Below are positions 1 to 10,541 of a stretch of DNA of 64,000 bases, piece by piece. A model generated the notes under the pieces. The model made no database searches. It worked only from the letters and a program-made list of their open reading frames with translations, and was not told where the DNA came from. The position numbers and the translations under genes were made by a program. The stretch comes from Lingula anatina (taxonomy: Eukaryota > Brachiopoda > Lingulata > Lingulida > Lingulidae): contig NW_019774936.1 of assembly GCF_001039355.2 (NCBI RefSeq), positions 62,001-126,000 on the forward strand. Direction: 5' to 3'. The stretch's first letter is position 1. Every line of letters begins with the position of its first letter.

Positions 1-303
1 AAAACTGGTAAGGACATACATGCCGAGTTAGTTGACGTGTATGGGTCTTTTGCACCATATCATGCGCAAGTAAAATTCTGGGTTGGGGAGTTTAAACGCG
101 GTAGAACGTCTTTAGAAGATGAATCCAGGTCTGGACGCCCTGTGGACGAAGAAGTCGTGGCCGCAGTTGAGGAGTGGTTCAATGGAAAGGACCCTGACTT
201 CTTCACTTCTGGGCTGATTGCACTTGAACACCGTTGGTCCAAGTGCATTGCCCTGGAGGGAAATTATATTGAAAAAGAAGAAGTAGATCTCAACCCGAAA
301 TAG
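1..303 (+). mobile_element. Internally deleted mariner transposase remnant
   Basis: An open frame runs in from the window edge to a stop at 301-303. Its first half reads like the mariner/SETMAR helix-turn-helix region (motifs VKFWVGEFKRGRTSLEDE and SRSGRPVDEE). It then passes directly into a segment resembling the extreme C-terminus of mariner transposases (FFTSGLIALEHRWSKCIALEGNYIEKE). The DDD catalytic core that normally separates these parts, some 200 residues, is absent without loss of frame. The element can therefore bind DNA at best and cannot catalyse transposition. It lies immediately upstream of the duplicated block that starts near 334. Family assignment is from motif recognition; the terminal repeats were not located. 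Confidence 0.8.
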
Positions 304-333
304 GTTAGGCTGGTTATTTATTGACTCGCCCTC

Positions 334-2140
334 CACCGCTTTGGTCATGTTTCTGCATCTCTTTTAAACACTGATCTCTTTATTCGAAAACAAAAACGCC
401 TGACTATACCGTGCTCTAACAAAAACGCTGCGAGTGAATCTGAAAACTTCCATAAAAAGGATTTAGATACAACATAGCTGTGATAGTCCATAACTCTACA
501 TTCACAGTACCATGAACTAGTGTGTATTAAATGTCAATTTTATGAAGAAAAATGAATACTATAGTACCAGCAGTTACGTGTTAGACACGAGTAAACTCGC
601 CAATAAATAATCCAAACTATCGCATTTGCGGTCAGCACATAAAAATATTTCGTACCAGTAGCATAATGGCAAGAAATATGAAGCAAGTGGGCCCAAAAGA
701 AATTACTTTGGACGATTTGGGGTTTATAACACTCCAGATATTTTACATTTGCAAAAATGGAAAAGCATGTTAATTTCTAGTAATATTGTCAGAGCAGACT
801 TTCAGGAGTAACTTGTTTGGTCGGTCAACTGTGCAACAACAAATAAACTTACTATAGTCTATAAGGTGTCTCTCAATATCATTTCAACCCGTTTTCATAA
901 TATTACTGTGAATATAATTTATGTTTATAGATTTTGCTAAAAATGTATGACATTGTAAGTATTGAAGATCTCTAACCAAACAACAAGTACGAATTTTTTT
1001 AAGTCGTCAGCAAATACAGTAACTCTTTGTCCTTTCGGATCATTTACACCTTCTCACCAATCTTTCAAGTATAGGTACCATATTTAAAGGGCAGTGAAAC
1101 TGGTCATCTCGGGGCGAAACCAGTGCAAATATTGTACATTTTTGCCAAGAATGGATATTCTGTCAATTTACTTCACAGAGGTTTATAACTCCTTAAGACA
1201 CATCTTCACACCACCAATTTCCATTAAAATCTGTTGACTCCCACCTTGCTGCTATTTGGTTGGGTTTCAATTATCATAATAATTATATGTACAAAGGATA
1301 ATGATATTAATGTAGTATAGTTTAACTCAAATGACGCCTTGATAAATGGCATGATATGCTAACCATACACAGTGAGTTGGGTTATATATATATATACTCT
1401 CTGTTGAACAAAGTTGAATACACAGTGCGTCCGCGCGTACGCCTGCAAGCGCCCTTGTACTTTGCTACTGTGTATAAGAATCTTGCACATTTATGATGTA
1501 TCATGGATGGAAGTTAGTATTTGTTTCGGTTATGTGTTTTATGACTTTTAACGGATATCACATGAGCTGGGGTGTGTTTAACGCCACTTTTGCCGAGGAT
1601 TCTGCCATAGGTGGAAGTCTTGCGACAATAGGTAAGGACAGTATTGAAGTTAATGAACACAAACTAGAGTACATGTAAATTCATCTTACCGTTGTTAGCT
1701 TACGGCCAGCTTACCTCATTTGTCGGCCTTTCGTGCTATAGGCGACCATACCTGCTTTAGGTACCCTTACCATGTGGTGAACGGCAATTGTGGTCAGACT
1801 GATGTTAGTATATATATTGTCACTCACTGACCGCTAGGTCAACCGCAGAAGCTGATGAACATTTTGCTCAATAAGTTAATGGTCAAAATGTTACACGAAA
1901 AACGTTTTTGTCTAAGAGACACTATAGTTTGACTTTAATTGATACATTTATATGCATTTTTAACAGATGAGCAGCGAGTGAGAGTAAGCGTTGAAGTAGG
2001 CAGATACCATTAATATTTTTCATCAAATCTTCAATTTTTTTCATGATTCCAGGTCTCATTCAAAACATGCTGTTCACCTCAGCTGCTTTTGGATGTTTGG
2101 TCGCTAAACATATTTCTGTAATCTATAACGCCATAACGCA
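334..2140. repeat. Segmental duplication, copy 1 (transporter promoter and exons 1-2)
   Basis: This block is repeated in the same orientation at about 10542-12150 with roughly 90-95% identity and several indels. It contains the upstream region and first two exons of the MFS transporter. Similarity starts at the CCACCGCTTTGG segment and is lost after the ATAACGCCA segment, where copy 1 runs into inverted repeats. I read it as one end of a tandem gene duplication. Confidence 0.85.
1493..2117 (+). CDS. MFS (SLC16/MCT-like) transporter, exons 1-2 of copy 1
   Basis: Exon 1 (1493-1631) encodes a start and a first membrane segment (HGWKLVFVSVMCFMTFNGYH, then SWGVFNATFAED), ending in phase 1 at a good donor (G|GTAAGG). 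Exon 2 starts at 2053 after CCAG and continues GLIQNMLFTSAAFGCLVAK, a second membrane segment. Its 3' end is uncertain; a weak GTAATC donor lies at 2118. The GW-containing TM1 and glycine-rich TM2 fit the monocarboxylate-transporter branch of the major facilitator superfamily, which moves small organic anions across membranes. The last two exons of what looks like the same gene are at 7133-7690, but exons for TM3-TM10 are not visible. The locus is probably a rearranged copy or pseudogene. Confidence 0.6.
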
Positions 2141-2154
2141 CTTGCACGTGCTTA

Positions 2155-2214
2155 AGTGTCTCGATTCCATGGCCCCGTATCTCGAAATCGAATTGGTTAT
2201 GGAATCGAGACACT
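2155..2214. repeat. Hairpin inverted repeat (16-bp arms)
   Basis: AGTGTCTCGATTCCAT at 2155-2170 is matched by its exact reverse complement at 2199-2214, around a 28-base loop. It lies just downstream of transporter exon 2 and just before a second inverted repeat. It is absent from the second copy of the duplicated block, so it was inserted after, or lost since, the duplication. Confidence 0.8.
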
Positions 2215-2257
2215 AACGCACGTGCGCAACATAACGAACCTTTCTATACGGAGCCCT

Positions 2258-2407
2258 GGGCTCCGTAACTCGAAAGCATCGCGAATTTCGACTGGGCGCA
2301 AGCGTGTCTATTCCATAACTCGGCATTTACTCACCCCATATAATAGCCTCGAAATGAAATGTGATATCGCTATTCGCAATTCGCGATGCTTTCGAGTTAC
2401 GGAGCCC
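2258..2407. repeat. Inverted repeat with perfect 30-bp arms (MITE-like)
   Basis: The arm at 2258-2287 (beginning GGGCTCCGTAACTCGAAAGC) is exactly complementary to 2378-2407, separated by about 90 bp. The arms overlap a smaller palindrome, CGGAGCCCTGGGCTCCG, at the left edge. Perfect arms suggest a young foldback or MITE insertion. No coding capacity is seen and no target-site duplication could be fixed. Confidence 0.8.
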
Positions 2408-2525
2408 AGATTGTTCAGAGCAACACAAAGATATAAAGATTTACAGTTTGATTATTTAGTAACCCATGGAACAGCCACTATTGACATAATAAAAGGAATG
2501 AGTGAAAAGAACACAAACTGTTCAT

Positions 2526-2526
<1 letters not shown>

Positions 2527-2559
<33 letters not shown>
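2527..2559. repeat. (CA)n microsatellite
   Basis: An uninterrupted CA dinucleotide run. Confidence 0.95.
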
Positions 2560-2560
<1 letters not shown>

Positions 2561-3636
2561 GTCTAAAGGACTCTTTTGCATGAGATTCTCTTTTGGTTGA
2601 TTACCCCTGCAGTGCTGGATTAAAAGAACGTGCATTCAGTGTTAATATTACATTACCATAGAAGTCACTTATTTGGACTCAAACACATCCCCAGTCGCTT
2701 GAATTTGAAGTTTTCATTGAGTGCACCAAGGGCTACTGGGTCCTAAAACTCAACCCACCTCTTATCATTACTCACTGAATACAATACATGACATGGCTTG
2801 AAGCATTATTTATTGAAGAGACAGTTATAACCCATTAGTACAAAGCAATATATTTTGTTTATCTGATAAACAGTAGGCCTAACAGAAAAGGCGGCTGTTC
2901 CCTAGCCTAGGACTATAGGAACAGTAATTTGCATCTTGATTTAAAGATTACAATCAGTAATTTTAGTGTATAAAAACCTACGTTCTATTTATTGTTTCCC
3001 ATCATTTTTCACCAATTTTATGATCTGTTGTAAATCCGAGTAAATACAGTGGAAAATAAGCACATGAACCAAGCACTTGCACTATACAACAAGAATAAAT
3101 TCTGTTTACATATATATATGACAATACCCTGCCTATCTCTCTCCTTATCGGGCAGTCTGTCGCACAATCCATGACATCTTACAACAAACATTAATTTTCA
3201 TATTTTAAGCAAAATATTGATTAGTTTGTTAAATGTATAAACCTCATTAGCTTTTACAGCCCGCACAAATAAAGGAATGAGTAGTAAATAAAAAATAATC
3301 TCAACAGCCAAAAAGGCATGTGCAGAAGAACGCTGGCTAGGCTTTCAACCGTATAAAGATCTATCCTTTCATATCAAGAGCCTCTAGAATGAATACAAAA
3401 TTTAAGTAGAGCATCCGATATAATAATTTTGAAACAGACTACAGCACTTGCAGAGCCTGTGGTAAGAGAGTACTAAAGATCATGGAAATTACGTTTATCA
3501 CGTTTATCATAGAGGGGTAGTGTTAATTTGATTGCATTCAGCAAAAGTCCCCCGTGGATTTGGATCGATCTACGTAGAACGGTAGTTGCATTGGGAATGA
3601 GCCCTTAGTCTGGACTCGCCACTGAAATTAACCACA
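2560..3636. other. Intergenic, nothing recognised
   Basis: AT-rich sequence without a convincing exon or repeat. It is the 3' flank of the minus-strand lectin-like gene and may hold its 3' UTR. Confidence 0.6.
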
Positions 3637-5943
3637 CTACACATTCACTGGATGCAACAGTTCGGCGTGCACCTCGCCCTCTGAACGTCGGGTAAGCTGC
3701 AGGCTGCTGTTGTAGACGGTGGAGTATTTGCTGAGCTCACAGGTTGAAGTAGACTCCAAATAATTCACTGATAGACAGTTGTAGTCTCGGGAACAGAGGG
3801 CGGTGCATTCTATGAGACAATGGATGTTCTGCTCGGATCTGTATGTAAGTGAAGAGTCAGTGCCAATAGCGTAACCACGGTGAACCTTGTACTGTGCTCC
3901 GTGTACTGAAAGAGACGCAAACTTTCTTAATTGCAAGATAAATTAATACAGTCCACTTCTGACCTATCCTGAAAATTTCATCGAAATCCATCCGCAAGTT
4001 TTTGAGTAAGCTTTGTGACAAACAAAATAGTTATATTAAAAAGAAAAAAAAAAACAAGCAATTAAGCAAACGAACAGACAGACAGACAGACAAACGGAGG
4101 TGAAAACATAACCTGGTCACCATCATTCAGTATGTAGTCTAATGTAGATTCTGAACACATTACTTAATTATCACCATTCTACTTACCAGTCTCTCTGCAC
4201 AGCTCCACGGTCTGTTGGATTTGTTCTGCAGATAAAGCGGCTCCGTACCATTGGACACAATTCATGGCACCGGAGAAATACCTGGGGTCTCCCGTGGAGC
4301 TGTGTTTGGCGCCGATGCGGACAGGTGTGTCGGTGATATGATTCAGGTGAGGGGTGTTCTGAAGCTGGCCCGCTTCGACGCCGTCCACCCACATCCTGAT
4401 CAGCCCGGACTTGGCATCGTACGTGAAACCGGCATAGACCCAGGCAGCGTCAGTGAGTACATATAAGTAATAGGACTCTGGAAGACTGACTATCTCCTTT
4501 GTCATAGGGCGAATGTAGAGTTTCCCATATAAGCCAGCCCATATGTGAGTTCCGTAATAATATGTGTCCTCGCTACCACGAAAGTTAAACAGTGGACCCG
4601 GATTTGACATGCTTCGTAGGCGCACGTAGGCCAGCCACGTGAAAGAACTGACGTTCAGTGCTCCATTGTTTGGGATTTCGACGAAGGAAGAAACTGTGCC
4701 TGCAAATTTAGCCGAGCCTTCACCAGTGCCATAAATGTCTAGAGGAATGACAAGAAATAAGTAAAATTGTTCTCGTCGTCTACTGATTTTTTAAATATAT
4801 TTTTTATCTTGATGCACACACCCCCTTTAACAAAACAACAAAACTCCACCAGATACTTTTTAATATTATGACGATTTTAAATGTTTTTGTTACCTACTCA
4901 ACACAACTACTCGGGTTGTACAATAATATTTATTATAAATTAATTAATACTGTGACGATGTTGCCATTGTGTTCGAAGCCAAAAAAAAAAGTTCCCTTGC
5001 TATTCTTTCCCTCTGTGGCTCACTTACCTGCGTTGAAATCGACCTCCTGCACTAGGGCGTGGTTACCGTTCCCACTGACGTCCAAGCCCCGGTATCGTTT
5101 TGTGAGCGGCCAAAAACCCGCTGGGCGAGGAAGAACCGCTGAAAAAAAGCATAGCAGCTCTTGAGAGATATATATTTCTATTCCGATGAGTTTTTGTAGA
5201 AGGGGTCTTAAAAAATGTTGATAGCCTAATTCTGAAATAGTCAGGCACAAATAAAACGCGTAAAAAGGAGAGAAGTATTCAAATAACCATATCAAAGTCA
5301 CGACCCAACGAAAATTAGCTGTCATCAGGCCCCTAAAATTTTTGTTATTATAGAGGGCCAACGGTGCCATTTGGTACGGTGTAGAACTATGATTCAGCTA
5401 GTCAAAACTCCAATTTCAAGAGGGGACCATTGGTGTTATTTTTTTCAGTGATGGAGGGGGGGGGGGCACCCCCCCCCCCCCCCCCGATACCCCCCTAAAT
5501 CCGCCCCTGTGGGGCGTAGTTTGTTCTGATTCCGAAAGTCACTGCGTTTTGTGGATAAGAACATGCTTCCTTGCTTGACTATTTTCTATAAGGGATCATT
5601 TTCAATGAATCTATAGTTCTACCTAGATCGATCTACTTCGCAGGGACTGGAATTTCTCTTTATCACAAAGGTTTATCTTAATAAAAGGAGTTGAGAAAAT
5701 TGCAATTTACGATTTCATTTTTGTAACTCCTAATCAATGTCTCTTTTTTTCTCTAGTCTCCTTCTTTTACGAAAGTGGATCAGTAATAAGTGTAACTTAT
5801 TTCATGTTTAATTTTAAAAAAAAATGACAGTAAATTTCAGTGCAACAAAATGAAGGAATAAACAAGCGTACGTGAACTATATACTTACAACGTCCATCGA
5901 CAATTGCAACATCCGTAACTGCGATCGCCATCAATAAAAGCAT
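3637..5943 (-). CDS. Secreted LamG3 + PAN/apple-like protein, complete, 4 exons
   Basis: Minus-strand exons are 5943-5889, 5138-5028, 4738-4187 and 3905-3637, all joined in phase 1 at clean GT-AG sites; total 987 nt, 328 aa. Exon 1 encodes a short hydrophobic leader (MLLLMAIAVTDVAIVDG), probably a signal peptide. Exons 2-3 encode a concanavalin-like laminin-G (LamG3, jelly-roll) domain with typical motifs: FWPLTKRYRGLDVSGNGNHA, SSFVEIPNNGALNVSSFTWLAYVRL, GLIRMWVDGVEAGQL and RYFSGAMNCVQWYGAALSAE. Exon 4 encodes a cysteine-rich C-terminal module (SLTYRSEQNIHCLIECTALC, then NYNCLSVNY-like) resembling PAN/apple domains. This architecture is common in secreted adhesive or carbohydrate-binding proteins of molluscs and other lophotrochozoans. 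The gene lies antisense between the 5' and 3' exons of a transporter. Ligand and tissue are unknown. Confidence 0.85.
5330..5515. repeat. Dispersed repeat with poly-G/poly-C core
   Basis: Similar in the same orientation to 53033-53232: both share a motif like TTCAGCTAGTCAAAACTC, a CAAGAGG segment, a T-run and an end like CCGCCCCTG. A G-run abutting a C-run near 5455-5485 is a likely assembly-problem spot. It lies in intron 1 of the lectin-like gene. Confidence 0.6.
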
Positions 5944-6372
5944 TTTGTGCTCTTAGTGGTGTGCAACTGTTTTAGAAAAAGGGCATAAAAAATGTTAAAT
6001 CCTTTTTTACTGTCGGTTTAAGCAGCGTTCTCCAAGTAAGAATTTTCTGTATATAGATGCCTTCGGGGCGTCGAATAAAAAATTACATCTCACTGTGTTT
6101 TCACCTCGTATCCAATAAATAATAGCGATTGATGGGGATCGTATAATGCAGCTCGTCTATGGTTATTGATTAGGATATACATGTACTGTATTGCTTTAGG
6201 TCTACAGAATTGTCTATCGTATATGCATTCAATTCTAACATTTTATACATGTTTACTAATTCATAGCTTAATAACAAAATCTGTTACCTTGATATATTGC
6301 TCAGATACTATACATTGACAACTCCAGATCCCTCATTGTGTTTTAGCTAGTGTGATAAGTATCAAATAATGC

Positions 6373-6373
<1 letters not shown>
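5944..6373. other. 5' flank of the lectin-like gene, nothing recognised
   Basis: AT-rich sequence. It should contain the promoter of the minus-strand gene, but no TATA box or other site stands out. Confidence 0.5.

Positions 6374-6411
<38 letters not shown>
6374..6411. repeat. (TG)n microsatellite
   Basis: An uninterrupted TG run. Confidence 0.95.
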
Positions 6412-6413
<2 letters not shown>

Positions 6414-6760
6414 CGTAGTTCTGATAACTCAAGTGATCCAATTGTAAAATTCGGTCAATAATTAAAATATCCGTATAAGGTTCCAAGAAATTGTACATCT
6501 AACTACCCGTGGATATTGATGATATGTATGCGTCACCATTACTTTATTACTACACAGGCAATTCAAAGTTAGCAGCCTGCATCCTTCAGTTTACAAGAGA
6601 GACTCTCAGTTTATCATAACTTTTGATATTTCTAGCTCAGGTATTCCTTGATCATGTATAAAGCAGACAGTCTAGTGGCGGTTATACTGTATCACAAAAA
6701 AAATCCAATAGATAAAAGAGGCTAAACGAGACACAAACCACCACATTGTGTTAGTTGAGA

Positions 6761-6963
6761 TTAGACCACGGTGTAAGTGAAGAACAAAAGACTCGGACGT
6801 GGTGTAACTCGCATAACCGCACGTCTCGCATGAATGCGTTATAACCCGTTCATGGACCGTGGTCTAAATAAGATAGACCCCTCGTCAGCGGGGGTTATGT
6901 GACATCCACTCGTGCTACGCACTCGTGTATGCCACATAACCCTCGCCGACTCGGGGTCTATCT
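6761..6963. mobile_element. Two adjacent hairpin MITE-like insertions splitting a minisatellite
   Basis: The first hairpin, 6761-6867, is bounded by TTAGACCACGGT and its inverse ACCGTGGTCTAA. The second, 6871-6963, has arms of about 30 bp starting GATAGACCCC and ending GGGGTCTATC with a few mismatches. Left of them is one minisatellite motif (TTAGTTGAGATTA, 6751-6763); right of them the same unit resumes with TTAGCGAGACAGTGCC. The insertion therefore interrupted a pre-existing repeat unit, with TTA as the probable target site. Confidence 0.7.
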
Positions 6964-6966
6964 ATT

Positions 6967-7152
6967 ACTTAGCGAGACAGTGCCCCAGTTTGTTAGTTGA
7001 GATTAGCGAGATAGTGCCTCATTGTGTTAGTTGAGATTAACGAGACAGTGCCTAATTGTGTTAGTTGAGATTAGCGAGATAGTACCTCATTGTGTTAGTT
7101 GAGATTGGCGAGACAGTGCCTAATTGTGTTAGTTGAGATTAACGAGACAGTG
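6967..7152. repeat. 34-bp minisatellite (five units) ending at a transporter exon
   Basis: The motif TTAGTTGAGATT recurs at 6993, 7027, 7061, 7095 and 7129, a constant 34-bp period, with an interrupted earlier unit at 6751. Units differ at a few positions (AGCGAGATAG or AACGAGACAG). The last unit merges with the open frame of the next exon, so each unit contains a copy of the exon's putative acceptor (GTTAG) and first codons. Confidence 0.85.
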
Positions 7153-7690
7153 CCTCAAGTATATGTCATCTGCATTGGTGGTATACACGTTGGAATGGCT
7201 GCAGCGCCGTATCTTTCAGGTATGAAATTAAACAAAATAAAGAAGCAGTTGTCTTAAAATAATTATTTTCATATCTTGTGTAAAACTGTCAGGATAAGTG
7301 AACTTTGGACATTTGTAAATAGAAATTATATCTGATTAAAAGGTCGTTTAGTCATTTTATAATAATCTTGCATATGAAGATAGTAATTTCAAATTACAAA
7401 AAATGAACAACAAAGAAACGCTGTTTTCCAGGGCGCATAATTTCTCATTACAACACACACTGTATTTAAGTTGATAATGTTTTGCATCAAAATCCATACC
7501 ACATCGATGATGCAGGATATCTTACATTATTCCAGGTGCTATATACGACTGGCAGAAGTCCTACTCATTGGTCTTTGTGACATTGGCTATTGAGTATTTT
7601 ATATGCGGCATAACTATGTCCACTATTGTAGTTATGAATAAATTTTCGACGAAAACAAAATACGCTGAGATAATTCCTATGCAGAAGTAA
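7133..7690 (+). CDS. MFS (SLC16/MCT-like) transporter, last two exons
   Basis: The penultimate exon ends at 7219 in phase 1 (TCA G|GTATGA) and encodes ETVPQVYVICIGGIHVGMAA then APYLSG. Its start is most likely 7133, after a TAG inside the last minisatellite unit, but this is uncertain. The last exon is 7536-7690 (after TTCCAG) and encodes AIYDWQKSYSLVFVTLAIEY, FICGITMSTIVVMNKF and a short cytoplasmic tail to TAA. The G-IYD-W--SY-L-F pattern is the MCT signature between TM11 and TM12. Together with the exons at 1493-2117 it brackets one transporter whose middle (TM3-TM10) is not visible. Confidence 0.65.
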
Positions 7691-8794
7691 ATGCGAATCA
7701 GTAACTGGATACTGTGCTATCATTTTGCTCGTTCGAAATCATATATACAGATGTACTTTCTACAGCGGCAACAGTAAAATATTTTTAAGAACAGCATGTC
7801 AAACACACGTTTGGGACACGAAAGTAATGCGTTGCAGTGTACGTAAGAAGTATATTTTTCTACTATTCCAATATAAGCATTGATATAGACATTTATAATG
7901 GACTGCCCGTTGGTCAAAGCAAAGGTGCTAAAAACTGCTCAAAAGAAATCTATAATATATACAAAACGCCTTACTACATTTCGGGTGTGCTGGAAATCAT
8001 AAGAGAGGTACGAGTAGCATCATATACTGTCGATATGAATATAGAATTCCTGTATCACTTACTGTGCATTATCAACTTTTGCCTTTTGTTAAATCTTCAA
8101 CAAATATAATACAAATAAATAAATGTTATAGAAAACAGAACAACATGGTACTGCGGATTGGTTTGGAGCGTAAAAGTAAGATATGCTAAGTGTAAGGCCC
8201 CATTTAGAATAGGGGACTAACTAGTCCGAGGGTCATATATGGCAACCCACCACAAAGCGAGTCGTCTAATCCGCTAGTAGACACTAAATAGATATCCCGT
8301 GCGGAAGTATTCAAGGGGTCGGCCATATTTGACCCTCGGACTAGTTAGTCCCCCATTCTGAATAAGGCTTAAGTTTAATGATTTAATGAAATCCTCAATT
8401 AAATATTTTTCTCGCATCGTTTAAGACAAGAAATCATATACAACAGACTTAATGTTTGGCAGTGAGGAAAATAAATAACATTATGCCAACGTGAGGGGGT
8501 GGGGTTGTGGTGGTCGCTTAAAAATTTAATGTTGAGTTTTGCGAACATAGACTACTAGTATCATTGTAAGATTTCTGTTTGGCATATCTTTTACACAGAT
8601 TGTGACATAGTTTGCATTTTGATTCTGTATTGTTTATTTGTTGCATTTGTATTTAATGTTCATCATCATAATTTCAAATCTGATTATAATTTATACTTCC
8701 TGACATCTTTCCCCTGGTACATTTTATTCAGAGCTGATAATAATTAAATATAAATTTTGTTGTATATATCCATTCATGAGTTTGTATTTAAAAG
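7681..8794. repeat. Duplicate block across the N at 8795, copy 1
   Basis: Collinear with 8796-9960 at about 95% identity with small indels. The second copy starts at the base after the single N, which suggests two overlapping haplotype contigs placed end to end. The block holds the 3' flank of the transporter and one MITE. Confidence 0.85.
8193..8371. mobile_element. 179-bp MITE
   Basis: Terminal inverted repeats of about 40 bp: TAAGGCCCCATTTAGAATAG at the left, and an end whose reverse complement starts TAAGCCTTATTCAGAATG. Both arms continue GGGGACTAACTAGTCCGAGG. TAA...TTA ends fit a Harbinger-type three-base target. A second copy is at 9358-9537. Confidence 0.8.
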
Positions 8795-8795
8795 N

Positions 8796-9960
8796 GCAGA
8801 AGTACATGTAAATGAGAGTCAGTAACTGGATACTGTGCTATCATTTTGCTTGTTCGAAATCATATATACAGATGTACTTTCTACAGCGGCAACAGTAAAA
8901 TATTTGATTCGTACCTTTTTAAGAACAGCATGTCAAACACACGTTTGGGGCACGTAAGAGATGCCTTGCAGTGTACGTAAGAAGTATATTTTTTTCTATT
9001 CCTATATAAGCATTTTGATATAGATATAGGCCTATATATTAAAATATAGACATTTATAATGGACTGCCCGTTGGTCAAAGCAAAAGTGCTAAAAACTGCT
9101 CAAAAGAAATCTATAATATGTACAAAACGCCTTACTGCCTTTTGGGTGTGCTGGAGATCATAAGAGAGGTACGTGTACCATCATATACTGTCGATATAAA
9201 TATAGAATTCCTGTATCACTTACTGTGCATTATCAACTTTTGCCTTTTGTTAAATCTTCAACAAATATAATACAAATAAATAAATAAATGTTATAGAAAA
9301 CAGAACAACATGGTACTGCGGATTGGTTTGGAGCGTAAAAGTAAGATATGCTAAGTGTAAGGGCCCATTTAGAATAGGGGACTAACTAGTCCGAGGGTCA
9401 AATGTGGGAACCCACTACGAATCTCGTCGTCTAATCCGCTAATAGACACAAAATAGATATCCCGTGCATAAGTACTCAATTGGATCGGCAATATTTGACC
9501 CTCGGACTAGTTAGTCCCCTATTCTGAATGAGGCTTAAGATTAACGATTTAATGAAATCCTCAATTAAATATATTTGTTCGCATCGTCTTAGATAAGAAA
9601 TCATATAAAACAGACTTAATGTTTGGCAGTGAGGAAAATAAATAACATTAGACCAACGTGAGGGGTGGGGTTGTGATGGTCGCTTAAAAATTTAATGTTG
9701 AGTTTTGCGAACATAGACTACTAGTATCATTGTAAGATTTCTGTTTGGCATATCTTTTACACAGATTGTGACACAGTTTGCATTTTGATTCTGTATTGTT
9801 TATTTGTTGCATTTGTATTTAATGTTTATCATCATAATTTCAAATCTGATTATAATTTATACTTCCTGACATCTTTCCCCTGGTACATTTTATTCAGAGC
9901 TGATAATAATTAAATATAAATTTTGTTGTATATATCCATTCATGAGTTTGTATTTAATAG
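8796..9960. repeat. Duplicate block across the N at 8795, copy 2
   Basis: Second copy of 7681-8794, with extra bases such as a short insertion near 8905 and 9035. The MITE copy at 9358-9537 has its own substitutions. The divergence looks allelic. Confidence 0.85.
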
Positions 9961-10541
9961 TTTTCATAAGTTAAGGCATAAATGTTATCACTTTTATTAT
10001 CAGGTTTCAGCCTTTTGAAATAAATGCACAGTATTGTGCCAAATTCAACCACGAAATGTCCTTATATACAGATATTCCACCCTTCAGTAAGTTAAGTTTC
10101 CCATGGTTTTTATTTTACTAATGAGTGAAGTTGAATGATATATCTTTAAAAACTGTCAACACAGGTAAACACAGGCATTATTTATATAGTTAAACTGTAA
10201 TTTGTCAATAAAGAACCAAAAAAATGAACAATATCTGAAACGTGTTGATCATTTCCTATCTGCTATTGACTTAGACGTTGTGGTCGGCATGTTAGACAAG
10301 CAACCTTTTCAATATCCAAACCACAGTTCATTAATGACAACCGAATTAAAGCCGAGGCTTTAAAGTCCTTGACATCTAAATACCACTGTGAAATATAAGT
10401 AAGGAATTTTATAACCAAAGCCATAAAATGTCTGACTTCTTTTTAAAAGTATGAACAAACGTAAATTTCAAATTTCAATACACTTGGAGCAAATACAAAT
10501 GCTCTTTGCAACATTTATTTGAAGTATTATTTTATACAAGT
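9961..10541. other. Intergenic, nothing recognised
   Basis: AT-rich sequence between the end of the duplicated 3' flank and the second transporter promoter block. Confidence 0.6.

Noticed and set aside
2156-2527. 123-codon plus-strand frame
   Set aside because: It consists of two hairpin repeats running into a CA microsatellite; there is no domain and no support as an exon.
7720-9078. Minus-strand frames starting MTNGQSIINVYI in both duplicate blocks
   Set aside because: They are present only because the block is duplicated. No domain, no splice support, and they differ by frameshifts between copies.
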